Source of the DNA: Thermoanaerobaculaceae bacterium | Lineage (GTDB): Bacteria > Acidobacteriota > Thermoanaerobaculia > Thermoanaerobaculales > Thermoanaerobaculaceae | NCBI GenBank assembly: GCA_025456225.1 | Contig: JALOLB010000002.1 | Location: 1 to 47,336, forward strand | DNA: 47,336 nucleotides | Direction: 5' to 3' | Shown here: in pieces, positions 37,382-45,543 of the stretch | Position numbering within the stretch: position 1 is the first letter of the stretch | Layout: each line of letters opens with the position of its first letter | The notes under the pieces: generated by a model | Told to the model about the DNA's origin: nothing | What the model saw: the letters and a program-made list of their open reading frames with translations, nothing else | The model's database searches: none | Made by a program: the position numbers and the translations under genes

Positions 37382-37422
37382 TCTCTCGACTCGCCCGCCA
37401 CGAGCGGGAGAGGGTTGCGGGG
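37382..37422. repeat. REP-like palindromic element between convergent genes
   Basis: TCTCGACTCGCCCGCCACGAGCGGGAGAGGGTTGCGGGG; the core CCCGC-CACGA-GCGGG is a hairpin followed by GAGAGGGTTG. It resembles the two elements at 45346-45461 and the common GCGGGAGAGGG intergenic repeats of GC-rich bacteria. It lies between cbiO (+) and the old yellow enzyme gene (-) and may end both transcripts. Confidence 0.55.
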
Positions 37423-37426
37423 CGGC

Positions 37427-38512
37427 TCAGGTGGCCGAGGGGTAGTCCGTGTAACCCTTCGGGCCTGGCGTGTAGAAGGTCCCGAAGTCGGGCGCGTTGA
37501 GGGGGAGATCCCGCTGGAGCCGCGCCACGAGGTCGGGGTTGGCGAGGAACGGCCGCCCGAACGCGATGAGGTTCGCGCGACCCTCGTCCAGCGCCGCCTC
37601 GGCCGTCGCCCGGTCGAAGCCGCCGGCCAGAATGAAGGTGCGCGGCCATGCCCGGCGCAGGGCGCGCTTGAGCGTCTCGGGGACCTCGGGAGCCCCCATC
37701 GCCGAGTGGTCGACGAGGTGGACGTACTGGATGCCGGTGGCGACCAGCCGCGGCACGAGGGTGGTGTAGGTCTCCTCGATCTCGGGATAGGGCTTCATGC
37801 CGGCGTTGACCCCGTAGGGCGAGAGACGGATGCCGACATGCTCGCCGCCGATGGCCGCAGCCACGGCGTGCGTCACCTCGAGGACAAAGGTGAGGCGCTT
37901 CTCGATCGAACCGCCCCACGCGTCGGTGCGCTGGTTGGTCTGGGGGCTGAGGAACTGCTCCAGCAGGTAGCCGTTGGCACCGTGCAGCTCGACGCCGTCG
38001 AACCCGGCAGCCACTGCCTTGCAAGCAGCCTGGACGTGCTCCTCGATCGCCGTGCGCACCTCGTCGGCGGTCATCGGCCTCGGCACGGGATGAGGCTGCA
38101 TGCCCTTCGCATCGGTGTACATCTCGCCGTCGGCGGCCACGGCGCTGGGCGCCAGGACCTCGCCTCCCGCCGGCAGGTTGAGGGGATGGCCGACCCGTCC
38201 GGTGTGCATGAGCTGGACGAAGATGCGGCCTCCCGCGGCGTGGACGGCGCCGGTGACCTTCCGCCAGGCCTCGACCTGCTCTGGTGACCAGATCCCCGGG
38301 ATGCGAGGGTAGCCTGTGCCGTTGGGCGAGGGCGAGGTGCCCTCGGTGACGATGAGCCCGGCACCAGCTCGCTGGGCGTAGTACTCGGCCATGATGTCGT
38401 TGGGAGTGTTCGCGTCGACCGCGCGGCTGCGCGTCATGGGTGCCATGACCAGGTGGTTGCGGAGGGACAGGGGTCCCAGGGTGGTTGGGGCGAATAGCTG
38501 TGTGTCTGACAT
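37427..38512 (-). CDS. Old yellow enzyme family FMN oxidoreductase (NemA-like)
   Basis: 361 residues from ATG 38512 (AGGGAG upstream). It starts LFAPTTLGPLSLRNHLVMAPMTRSRAVD, the FMN-binding N-terminus. The substrate pair His177/Asn180 and the proton donor Tyr182 are in FDGVELHGANGYLLEQFLSP. Further FMN contacts are in IRLSPYGVN and LIAFGRPFLANPDLVARL, ending FYTPGPKGYTDYPS, the standard C-terminus of NemA/OYE class I. It reduces activated C=C bonds, nitroesters or N-ethylmaleimide with NAD(P)H. It is monocistronic or follows the hybrid kinase gene; an intervening gap of 138 bp suggests its own promoter. Confidence 0.95.
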   Translation of the reverse strand: MSDTQLFAPTTLGPLSLRNHLVMAPMTRSRAVDANTPNDIMAEYYAQRAGAGLIVTEGTSPSPNGTGYPRIPGIWSPEQVEAWRKVTGAVHAAGGRIFVQLMHTGRVGHPLNLPAGGEVLAPSAVAADGEMYTDAKGMQPHPVPRPMTADEVRTAIEEHVQAACKAVAAGFDGVELHGANGYLLEQFLSPQTNQRTDAWGGSIEKRLTFVLEVTHAVAAAIGGEHVGIRLSPYGVNAGMKPYPEIEETYTTLVPRLVATGIQYVHLVDHSAMGAPEVPETLKRALRRAWPRTFILAGGFDRATAEAALDEGRANLIAFGRPFLANPDLVARLQRDLPLNAPDFGTFYTPGPKGYTDYPSAT

Positions 38513-38650
38513 GCTCGACTCCCTATGCTGGCGTTGGTCTGTCGCCGCCGGCACACCGGCCGAATTGCATTCGGTGGCGCGGTGACGACCCCATCCGTTC
38601 CATTTCAAACGAATGGCGAAACCCCTGCCCACTATTCCCGTGGGTGCCCG

Positions 38651-41600
38651 TCAGCGACCAGGCGGATGCAGAACGCGTTGCAGCATCAAGGCAAGGTGCT
38701 CGATGTCGGTCGGTTTCTGCATGATCTCGACGACGCCTGCCGTTTCGAGCTGCCCGCGCAGGCTCTCGGCCAGGTGTCCCGTCAGCGCCACGGCGCGCAG
38801 CCCGGGGACGATCTGGCGTGCCGCGCACACGAGCTCGACACCGGACATCTCGGGCATCGTGACGTCGGTCAGCAGCAGGTCGAACAGCCTCCCTGACCGG
38901 ATGATGGCCAGCGCCTCGCGCCCGTTCCCCGCATCGAGCACCCGGTAGCCGAGGAACACCAGGGTCTCGCGCAACGTCTCCCGGACCTGGGGCTCGTCCT
39001 CGGTGAGCAGGATGGTCTCCCCGGACCCGAGTGGCAGGGTCCGGTCGATCTCGATCGGAGTCTGGGGGACCCCGGTGAACGCCGGCAGGTAGAGCTGCAC
39101 CGAGGTTCCGATGCCGGGCGTGCTGTCGATTGCCGTGAAGCCGCCGTGCTGCTGCATCAGGCCATACACCTGGGAGAGCCCGAGGCCGGTCCCCTGGCCA
39201 TGGGGCTTGGTCGTGAAGAACGGCTCGAACACGTGTGGCAGGTCGGCCGGGGCGATGCCACACCCCGTGTCGGTGACGGCGATGCGGAACCACTCACCCT
39301 CGGTCATGCCGGCCAGGGGCAGCGCTGCCTGGGGGTGCACGACGACGCGGTCGATCGCGAGCGTCAGGGTGCCACCCCCGGGCATGGCGTCGCGGGCGTT
39401 GACCGCCAGGTTCATGAGGATCTGCTGCAACTGGATGGGATCGGCGTTGACGGCGGCATCCTCGGCGATGCTCACCTGCGTCCGCACCGCGATGCTCTCG
39501 GGCAGGGTCTGGTCGAGGATTCTGGCGGTGTCGTGGACGAACTGCAGGAGCGAGACGGGGCGGCGTTCGACCGAGGACTGGCGGCAGAAGTCGAGCATCT
39601 GGCGAACCAGGCTGGCGCCGCGCTGCCCCTGGTCGAGGATGACCCCGAGCGCCCTGGCGATCCGTGCATCGAGCTGGGGCTGTCGCAGCAGCATCTCGGG
39701 GTACGTGACGATGGTGGTGAGGATATTGTTGAGGTCGTGGGCCAGCCCTCCGGCGAGCTGGCCGAAGACCGCCAGGCGGTTCTCCTGCTCGAGCCGGCTG
39801 GCGACCCGCTTCTCCGCGGTGACGTCGCGGATGATGAGGACCCAGCCGCTCGACGATCCGACCCCCACGACCGACCGGGCGCGCGCCTCGAAGACCCGCA
39901 GCTCCCCGTTCGTCAGGACGATCTCGCGCGGTGCACCGCCGGTCTCGGCGTCGAGGAGGCCACGAAGCTCGGGGCGGGTCATCTCCACCCTGGTCTCGAG
40001 CAGACCGGGGTCCAGCAGCGCGAGGTACTGCCGTCCGAGCGAGTTGGCGAGGACGACCCGGCTCTCGCCGTCGAGGAGCACGACGCCGTCCGGCAACTGC
40101 TCGACGAGGGCGGCCAGGCGCCGCTGCTCGGCCTCGAGACGAAGCTGGAGCTGGCCGTCATGGAGCGCCACGGCCAACTGGTCGCCGACCTCCCGGGCGA
40201 TCTCCCGGTGCTCGGACGTGAATGCCGCAGGATGTGTGCTCGCGAGGCTGAAGACGCCGATCAGCCGACCGTCGGCGAACAGCGGTGCCGTGACCGCGGA
40301 TCGCAGGACGAGGCTGGGCTGCCCATCCGAAGGGGGAGTGCCCTCATGCAGATCTGGAAGGTCCGAGTTGTAGTACACCCCGCCTGGAGGGTAGCTCTCC
40401 TCTGTGGCATGTCGGCGTAGGGGCGCCCGCGTGCCCGTTGGCAGACCGACGCCCTCGGCGGCATCCACCGCCAGGTGCTCGGCCTCCCCGGCCACCTCGT
40501 CGAAGACCACCACACTGGCCCGCTCACACCCGACCAGCCTGCGCACGGGTGGCAAGGCGACGGCAGCGATCTCACGGGGGGAGCGGGCGGCCAGGACCGC
40601 CACGTCCATGGCGTGGAGTGCCTCGAGCCTCGCCATGGAGTGCGCCAGGGCCTCCTCGGCCACCTTCCGCTCGGTGACGTCCCGTACCGTCGTCACGACC
40701 CTGATCACCTGCCTGCCCTCGAACACCGGGATCTTGCGGGTGTCGGTGTAGAGGCGGCGCTCCCCGACGTGGACGACGTCGTCGGTCGTGAGCGTCCTGC
40801 CGGTGGCGAAGACCTCCGCGTACTCGTCCCGAACCTTCGGGGAAAGGAACGGGTAGACCTCGAAGATGGTCTTCCCGATCGTGTCCTCGGTGATCCCAAG
40901 CTCCCGACCCCAGGAACGGAAGGCCGCATTCATGAGGACGATCCGGAGGTCGGGATCGACCACGTGGAGCGGGTCGGCCATCGACTCGAGGGTGGTGCGG
41001 TACTGCTCCTCCGACTCCCGCAGCATCTCGAGCGAGCGGATCTGCGGCGTGATGTCCCGGATGATCGCCAGGAGCTGGCTGTCGCCGACCGGCACGATCC
41101 GGGCCTCGAAGTTGAGTGGGACGCCGCCGATCTCCAGGGTGTACTCGATGGTCTGGGCTTCCCCGCTGCGCAGGGCGGTCGCGAGCTTCTCGAGGATCGG
41201 GCCGGCAGCGTGGGGGGGGAGGACCTCGTCGATCCGCCGGTTGAGGAAGACCTCGGGCGGAGCGTAGAGGTCGTCGTCCCGGGCCGCCTTGTAATCGATG
41301 ATCACGCCCTCGGCCGTGGTGCGGAACATCATGTCGGGGATTGCATTGAGCAGGGCGCGCTGCTCCGTCTCGCTGCGGTGCCGGGCCTCCTCCGCGAGCT
41401 TGCGCTGGGAGATGTCCTGGATGCTGCCCTCGTAGTGGCGGATCGAGCCGCTGGAGTCACGCACCGCCCGCGCGTTGTCCTCGACCCAGATCACGTGGCC
41501 GTCCGGGCGCCGCAGGCGCAGCTCGACGCCTCGCGCCACGCCGGTCTGCTCCATCCGCTCGAGCCACTCCCGCCTCTGCTCCGGGTCGGCGTACAGGTCC

Positions 41601-41791
41601 GCGACATTGACTGCCAGCAGCGAGGCCGGGTCCGGGTAGCCGACGAGCGAGGCCATGGCGGGGTTGGCGGCGAGGAAGGCGCCACCCGGTGTGGTCCGGT
41701 AGACGCCGATGGGCAGACCCTCGACCAGGCTCGCCAGGCTCTCCTCGACGTCGGGCATGGTCACGAGATGGGGGCTCTCCTCGGGTGGCAT
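38651..41791 (-). CDS. Hybrid sensor histidine kinase (PAS x3, GAF, PAS, kinase, receiver)
   Basis: 1046 residues from ATG 41791 (GGAG four bases upstream) or GTG 41800. No membrane helix. PAS 1 (about 15-135, GSIQDISQRK), PAS 2 (about 145-260, AIIRDITPQ), PAS 3 (about 270-385, TTVRDVTERK), GAF (about 395-555), PAS 4 (about 560-675), HisKA with phospho-His in AGGLAHDLNNILTTI, HATPase with NLAVNARDAMPGGG, DTGCGI and GTGLGLSQVYG, then a receiver domain with LLLTDVTMPEMSG and a Lys in IMQKPTD. A cytoplasmic multi-sensor kinase; no cognate regulator is next to it, so it works through its own receiver or a remote partner. Confidence 0.93.
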   Translation of the reverse strand: MPPEESPHLVTMPDVEESLASLVEGLPIGVYRTTPGGAFLAANPAMASLVGYPDPASLLAVNVADLYADPEQRREWLERMEQTGVARGVELRLRRPDGHVIWVEDNARAVRDSSGSIRHYEGSIQDISQRKLAEEARHRSETEQRALLNAIPDMMFRTTAEGVIIDYKAARDDDLYAPPEVFLNRRIDEVLPPHAAGPILEKLATALRSGEAQTIEYTLEIGGVPLNFEARIVPVGDSQLLAIIRDITPQIRSLEMLRESEEQYRTTLESMADPLHVVDPDLRIVLMNAAFRSWGRELGITEDTIGKTIFEVYPFLSPKVRDEYAEVFATGRTLTTDDVVHVGERRLYTDTRKIPVFEGRQVIRVVTTVRDVTERKVAEEALAHSMARLEALHAMDVAVLAARSPREIAAVALPPVRRLVGCERASVVVFDEVAGEAEHLAVDAAEGVGLPTGTRAPLRRHATEESYPPGGVYYNSDLPDLHEGTPPSDGQPSLVLRSAVTAPLFADGRLIGVFSLASTHPAAFTSEHREIAREVGDQLAVALHDGQLQLRLEAEQRRLAALVEQLPDGVVLLDGESRVVLANSLGRQYLALLDPGLLETRVEMTRPELRGLLDAETGGAPREIVLTNGELRVFEARARSVVGVGSSSGWVLIIRDVTAEKRVASRLEQENRLAVFGQLAGGLAHDLNNILTTIVTYPEMLLRQPQLDARIARALGVILDQGQRGASLVRQMLDFCRQSSVERRPVSLLQFVHDTARILDQTLPESIAVRTQVSIAEDAAVNADPIQLQQILMNLAVNARDAMPGGGTLTLAIDRVVVHPQAALPLAGMTEGEWFRIAVTDTGCGIAPADLPHVFEPFFTTKPHGQGTGLGLSQVYGLMQQHGGFTAIDSTPGIGTSVQLYLPAFTGVPQTPIEIDRTLPLGSGETILLTEDEPQVRETLRETLVFLGYRVLDAGNGREALAIIRSGRLFDLLLTDVTMPEMSGVELVCAARQIVPGLRAVALTGHLAESLRGQLETAGVVEIMQKPTDIEHLALMLQRVLHPPGR

Positions 41792-41836
41792 TATCTCCAC
41801 GAGGTGACGGCCTGTCGACCGGGGCCGCCTCCAGGG

Positions 41837-42604
41837 CTATCGCAGGATGAACTCGGCGAACTCGGGGACCGTGGCGAAGTAGGCGACGCAGGCCTGCTGC
41901 ATGAACTCGCGGATGGACGGGATGTCGTGCCCCCAGCCCACCGCCGCGGCGTCTACACCCGCCGCCCGGGCCATCAGCACGCCGGGCTTGAGGTCGTCGA
42001 CGACCAGCACGTCCCTGGGGTCCAGGTGGAGCTGCGTGAGGATCTGGAGGACGGGATAGGGGCTGGGCTTGCGCTTGTGGGCCTCGAAGTCCCACCCGAA
42101 GACGAGGTCGGGCACCACGCCGTGGCCGTTGCCGGCGCCGCGGTAGTGTCCGAGGATGACGTCCTTCTCCGAGTGGGACACCACGGCGATCTGCCCGCCG
42201 GCCGCCTTGTAGGCCGCGAGGGCTTCGAGAAAGCCGGGGTAGAACTGCGGGATCTCCCGCGAGGTGTACTCCTGCCAGATCCGGTGCTCGACGGCCATCT
42301 CCTCGGGCGTCAGCCCCACCTCGTCGAGCAGGAAGTGCATGATGCCCGGCTCGAAGTTGCGGCGGAACCAGGTGTCGAGATCGACCGGCGTCTGCCCGGG
42401 GCGCAGCACCTCCATGGTCCTGACGTGGGCCGGGTAGTGCACCCGGCGGGTGCCGTCCACGGCGGTGTCGTCGTGGTCGAGGATGAGGCATCGGTAGCGC
42501 GTGGCCCTGGTCCCCCTTTCCGGCGGGGCATCATACCCCGTGCCCGGGGAGGGCTCTTGCTGCGGCGGTCGCGTATCTGTCCGGCTTCCGGGATGAACCC
42601 GCAT
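41837..42604 (-). CDS. HAD-superfamily hydrolase (phosphatase-like)
   Basis: The conserved part starts YRCLILDHDDTAVDGT (nucleophile and acid Asp), has motif II in IAVVSHSEKD, a Lys in AHKRKPSPYP and motif IV VLVVDDLKPG. Four-helix cap in between. It resembles phosphoglycolate-type phosphatases. The start is a problem: the catalytic segment is only preceded in frame by ...GTGYDAPPERGTRATRYRC, with the nearest start codons at 42604 and 42628, giving about 39 unusual residues before it. AGGGGGA at about 42518-42524 suggests the real start is close to ACG (ATRYRC), a very rare start codon, or that the frame was shifted. Confidence 0.75.
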   Translation of the reverse strand: MRVHPGSRTDTRPPQQEPSPGTGYDAPPERGTRATRYRCLILDHDDTAVDGTRRVHYPAHVRTMEVLRPGQTPVDLDTWFRRNFEPGIMHFLLDEVGLTPEEMAVEHRIWQEYTSREIPQFYPGFLEALAAYKAAGGQIAVVSHSEKDVILGHYRGAGNGHGVVPDLVFGWDFEAHKRKPSPYPVLQILTQLHLDPRDVLVVDDLKPGVLMARAAGVDAAAVGWGHDIPSIREFMQQACVAYFATVPEFAEFILR

Positions 42605-42679
42605 CGCCTTCGGCGCGACGCCTTGCATCTGGCCCCACGGCGCCCGTAACGCGGGCCTTCCGCTTTCTCGGACTGGCTC

Positions 42680-43495
42680 CTAGCGCGCGAGGTGGTGGAG
42701 CTTCCGGACGAGCTCGATGGCCCGCACGGGCTCCTGCCGGTCCGGGGGCGCCACCAGCCGGCCCTCGCGCCGCAGCTCGCCGTCGAGCGTCGAGATCGGC
42801 TCGCACCAGACCCACGCGCCGCGCACCGTCGCGTGGAAGGCGGTCCGCGGGCCGAGCCGGCGCCAGCCCGCGGCGGCCATCTCGACGACCCCGAGCCCGA
42901 ACAGGATGCGGAACCCCAGGGCGGCTGCCACGGCTCCGGGCGTGACCGGGCTGACGGAGGTGAGCCGCCCGCCGAGCAGGCGCGGCAGGTCGAGGAAGAG
43001 GGTGGCCCGGGCGTGCTCCCAGAAGTAGAGCGCCCACTGCCCGGCCGGGATGTCGGGCTTCCCGCCCGCGAAGCCGGCGCCGATCGGCGAGCCGGGGACG
43101 GCGATCGCCCAGGCGAGGCAGGCGAGGGCCATGCTGGCGAGCACCGGTCGGTTGATCGCCCTGGCACGCCAGGTCGAGCTGGCGCGACCGCGGAGCAGGA
43201 CGACCAGCGACCCGAGGTAGTCCCCCAGGGCCAGCACCCCCAGGACCACCGCGACCCAGAACGACCCGGCCGTCCACACCAGCTTGACGAGCCAGAGCAG
43301 GAGCAGCATCGCTGCCCCGGGGGCGATCGCCAGGGCCAGCGTCTCGGTGACCATCTGCAGCCACGCGGCACTCCGGGAGGCGTCACGCTCCCAGTGGACT
43401 GCCCACCGGTAGATTGTCGGGTCGTCCCAGTCGAACGCCTCGCGGACTCGCGGCCTCGGGACCAGGATGAGCTCGGGAGTGCCGTGCCCGCTCAT
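42680..43495 (-). CDS. Integral membrane protein A of a tandem paralogous pair, unknown
   Basis: 271 residues from ATG 43495, which overlaps the preceding stop (ATGA). A cytoplasmic start (LVPRPRVREAFDWDDPTIYRWAVHWERDASRSAAWLQMV) is followed by a helix pair (TLALAIAPGAAMLLLLWLVKLVW; FWVAVVLGVLALGDYLGSLVVLL), two more helices (LASMALACLAWAIAVPGSPIG; TPGAVAAALGFRILFGLGVVEMAAAGW) and a C-terminal soluble part (AWVWCEPISTLDGELRREG...). It shares the order of helices and the motif GFRILFGLGVVEMAA..WRR with the next gene upstream. No known family. Confidence 0.7.
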   Translation of the reverse strand: MSGHGTPELILVPRPRVREAFDWDDPTIYRWAVHWERDASRSAAWLQMVTETLALAIAPGAAMLLLLWLVKLVWTAGSFWVAVVLGVLALGDYLGSLVVLLRGRASSTWRARAINRPVLASMALACLAWAIAVPGSPIGAGFAGGKPDIPAGQWALYFWEHARATLFLDLPRLLGGRLTSVSPVTPGAVAAALGFRILFGLGVVEMAAAGWRRLGPRTAFHATVRGAWVWCEPISTLDGELRREGRLVAPPDRQEPVRAIELVRKLHHLAR

Positions 43496-44403
43496 GCCTC
43501 CTCCCGCTCGTCGAGTGCCAGCGGGGCGCCGCCTCCGCCCTCCGCCTGCTTGCGGAAGGTGGCGACGAAGTCCCCGACCTCGCAGGCGAGGACCGCGGGC
43601 TCCGGGGCCACGCGACCCAGCCACGTGATCTCCGCCTGCGGGTCGAGGTCGGCGGCGCAGCGCCCCCAGGCGTCCGGCATCGTGGCGTAGAACGTCGCGC
43701 CGGTCACGAAGCGCTGCCAGACCCGGGCGGCCAGCTCCACGACCCCGAGCCCGAAGAGCAGGCGGAAGCCGCCGAGCGCGGCGATTGCCAGGCGGGAGCG
43801 GGGTGCGAGAGGCGACCCGCTCCAGCCGAGCGCCTCGGGGATGTCGAAGAGCGCCATGTCGGCGATCTCGCCAGCCCAGAAGCGCGACCAGTCGAGGATC
43901 GGCGGCAGGGCGGCGCCGGAGGTGAAGGCGCGGCCCAGGCCCGGCGCGTCGGCGGCCATCAGGAAGGCCCAGCCGCCGAGGGCGCAGGTGGCGAGCAGGA
44001 AGCGGTTGGAGGCCATCGCCCGGGCCACGACGCTGACCCTGTGGCCCCGCAAGGCGCGCACGACCTCGGCCAGGTAGCGCAGCAGGAAGAAGGCGGTCAG
44101 CACCGCGCCCAGGATCACGGCGACCAGGTTGGAGGCGAGGGACAGCAGCCAGAGCGCGGCGAGCACGAGCACCGGGATTGCCGCGAACGTGATGAGCATC
44201 ACGAGCGCCCAGCCGACCGAGCGGTGGGGCTGGGAGAGCGACCAGCAGTGCTCGAGGCCGTCATCCCAGCGCGGGCCGACCGGATACCCGGTCGACGGGT
44301 CAGCACGGCGGGAAGCGGCCGGGGGAGGCGCGGGAGCGGGGCGCGGCTGATCCGGGCCCAGGCCCGGTGTCGGGGGCTTCAGGTTCGCGTCGTTCCAGCT
44401 CAT
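43492..44403 (-). CDS. Integral membrane protein B of a tandem paralogous pair, unknown
   Basis: 303 residues from ATG 44403. A Pro-rich N-terminus (PPTPGLGPDQPRPAPAPPPAASRR) is followed by four helices (WALVMLITFAAIPVLVLAALWLLSL; NLVAVILGAVLTAFFLLRYL; NRFLLATCALGGWAFLMAAD; LAIAALGGFRLLFGLGVVELAA), then a soluble C-terminus (DAWGRCAADLDPQAEITWLG...). GGFRLLFGLGVVELAARVWQRF mirrors the downstream paralogue. In frame just upstream the sequence VRFPCEAC precedes the Met, a CxxC motif as in zinc-ribbon starts, so a GTG start at about 44430 with a metal site is possible. Both proteins are likely partners. No known family. Confidence 0.7.
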   Translation of the reverse strand: MSWNDANLKPPTPGLGPDQPRPAPAPPPAASRRADPSTGYPVGPRWDDGLEHCWSLSQPHRSVGWALVMLITFAAIPVLVLAALWLLSLASNLVAVILGAVLTAFFLLRYLAEVVRALRGHRVSVVARAMASNRFLLATCALGGWAFLMAADAPGLGRAFTSGAALPPILDWSRFWAGEIADMALFDIPEALGWSGSPLAPRSRLAIAALGGFRLLFGLGVVELAARVWQRFVTGATFYATMPDAWGRCAADLDPQAEITWLGRVAPEPAVLACEVGDFVATFRKQAEGGGGAPLALDEREEA

Positions 44404-44495
44404 GCAGGCCTCGCACGGGAAGCGTACCGTGACGCCGACGCCTTTGCCATGGGTCCTGAACGACCGCCGCTCGGGGGCGTGTACCATGACGGCCC

Positions 44496-45224
44496 ATGAG
44501 CCCAGACATCCGCGCAGGCGGCCTCCTCATCCTGTCGATCATCACCGTCTCCACGGTGTGTGCCATCGCCGCACGGGCCGCGGATGGCCCCACCGTGCGC
44601 GAGGAGGTGCTGGCGCCGGGAGGGCAGCGGTACACCATCTCGATCCCGGACGGGTACACGCCGGGAAAGCCCGTGCCCCTCGTGCTGGCGCTGCACTATG
44701 GCGGCACGGTCACGCCGTACTACGGGAAGCCGTTCCTGGTGAACCTGGTGGAGCCGGCGCTCCGGAAGCTCGGGGCGATCATCGTGGCTCCGGACTGCAC
44801 GGCGGGACGCTGGACGGACCCCCAGGCCGAGGCCGACGTGCTGACGCTGCTCGACCACGTCGGGAAGACCTGGGAGGTCGACCCCGCGAGGACGCTCATC
44901 ACCGGCTACAGCATGGGCGGCATGGGAACGTGGGCGCTCGCCGCAAAGCACCAGGACCTCTTCGCCGCCGCCCTCATTGTCGCGGGCCGGCCCCAGGAGG
45001 ACTCCGCCGAGGTGGCCTGGCGCATCCCGCTCTACGTCATCCACAGCCGGGCCGACGAGGTGGTGCCGCTTGAGCCCACCGCCGACATCGCGAAGGTGCT
45101 CGAGGAGAAGGGCGTCAAGATCAAGCTGGTGGTGGTCGATGGTCTGACCCACTACCAGGTCCCGGCGTTCGCACCCTTCATGCGCGAGGCGATCCCCTGG
45201 ATCAAGCGCACGTGGAAGAAGTGA
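44496..45224 (+). CDS. Secreted alpha/beta-hydrolase (esterase-like)
   Basis: 242 residues. Signal peptide or first helix MSPDIRAGGLLILSIITVSTVCAIAARAADG. Conserved strand start RYTISIPDGYTPGKPVPLVLALHYGG, nucleophile in ITGYSMGGMGTWALA, acid in YVIHSRADEVVPLE and His in GLTHYQVPAF. This is the pattern of small phospholipase/carboxylesterase and feruloyl-esterase-like hydrolases that act in the periplasm or outside the cell. It is divergent from the membrane pair (93-bp gap). Confidence 0.85.
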   Translation: MSPDIRAGGLLILSIITVSTVCAIAARAADGPTVREEVLAPGGQRYTISIPDGYTPGKPVPLVLALHYGGTVTPYYGKPFLVNLVEPALRKLGAIIVAPDCTAGRWTDPQAEADVLTLLDHVGKTWEVDPARTLITGYSMGGMGTWALAAKHQDLFAAALIVAGRPQEDSAEVAWRIPLYVIHSRADEVVPLEPTADIAKVLEEKGVKIKLVVVDGLTHYQVPAFAPFMREAIPWIKRTWKK

Positions 45225-45345
45225 CCTCGGCCTCGTCGTAGGCCTCGGGGCGGACGCGCGGCGTGGACACGGCGACACGAGCGGGCTGGTCGCCGGCGCC
45301 GAGGTGGGACGGCTGAGCCGCTTGTGAAACTCTCGACGCTCTGTT

Positions 45346-45389
45346 CCTCCCCCTCGCCCCCGCAGGGGGAGAGGGCCGGGGTAAGGGGG
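45346..45389. repeat. REP-like element, copy 1 of an inverted pair
   Basis: TCCCCCTCGCCCCCGCAGGGGGAGAGGGCCGGGGTAAGGGGG. The core CCCCC-GCA-GGGGG is a hairpin, followed by GAGAGGG..GGGGTAAGGGG. Confidence 0.6.
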
Positions 45390-45418
45390 TACAACTCATT
45401 TCGTTTCAAAAACAAAGC

Positions 45419-45461
45419 GCCCCTCACCCTATCCCTCTCCCCGCTTCGCGGGGCGAGGGGA
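45419..45461. repeat. REP-like element, copy 2 of an inverted pair
   Basis: On the minus strand it reads TCCCCTCGCCCCGCGAAGCGGGGAGAGGGATAGGGTGAGGGGC, i.e. the same element as copy 1 in opposite direction. The spacer between the copies is unusually A/T-rich (TACAACTCATTTCGTTTCAAAAACAAAG). Confidence 0.6.
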
Positions 45462-45543
45462 CCGGAGCGGCAACCCTTGAGAAGTCGGATTCTGTAAGAA
45501 GCTCGGCTGTCAACCGGACGGTGGCTGGCTCGTCAAGTGGGAG

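Larger units (their letters stand above)
45225..45543. other. Intergenic region with an inverted REP-like pair
   Basis: No gene. Holds two REP-like elements in opposite orientation around an A/T-rich spacer (separate entries). The upstream and downstream genes are both on the plus strand. Confidence 0.55.
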
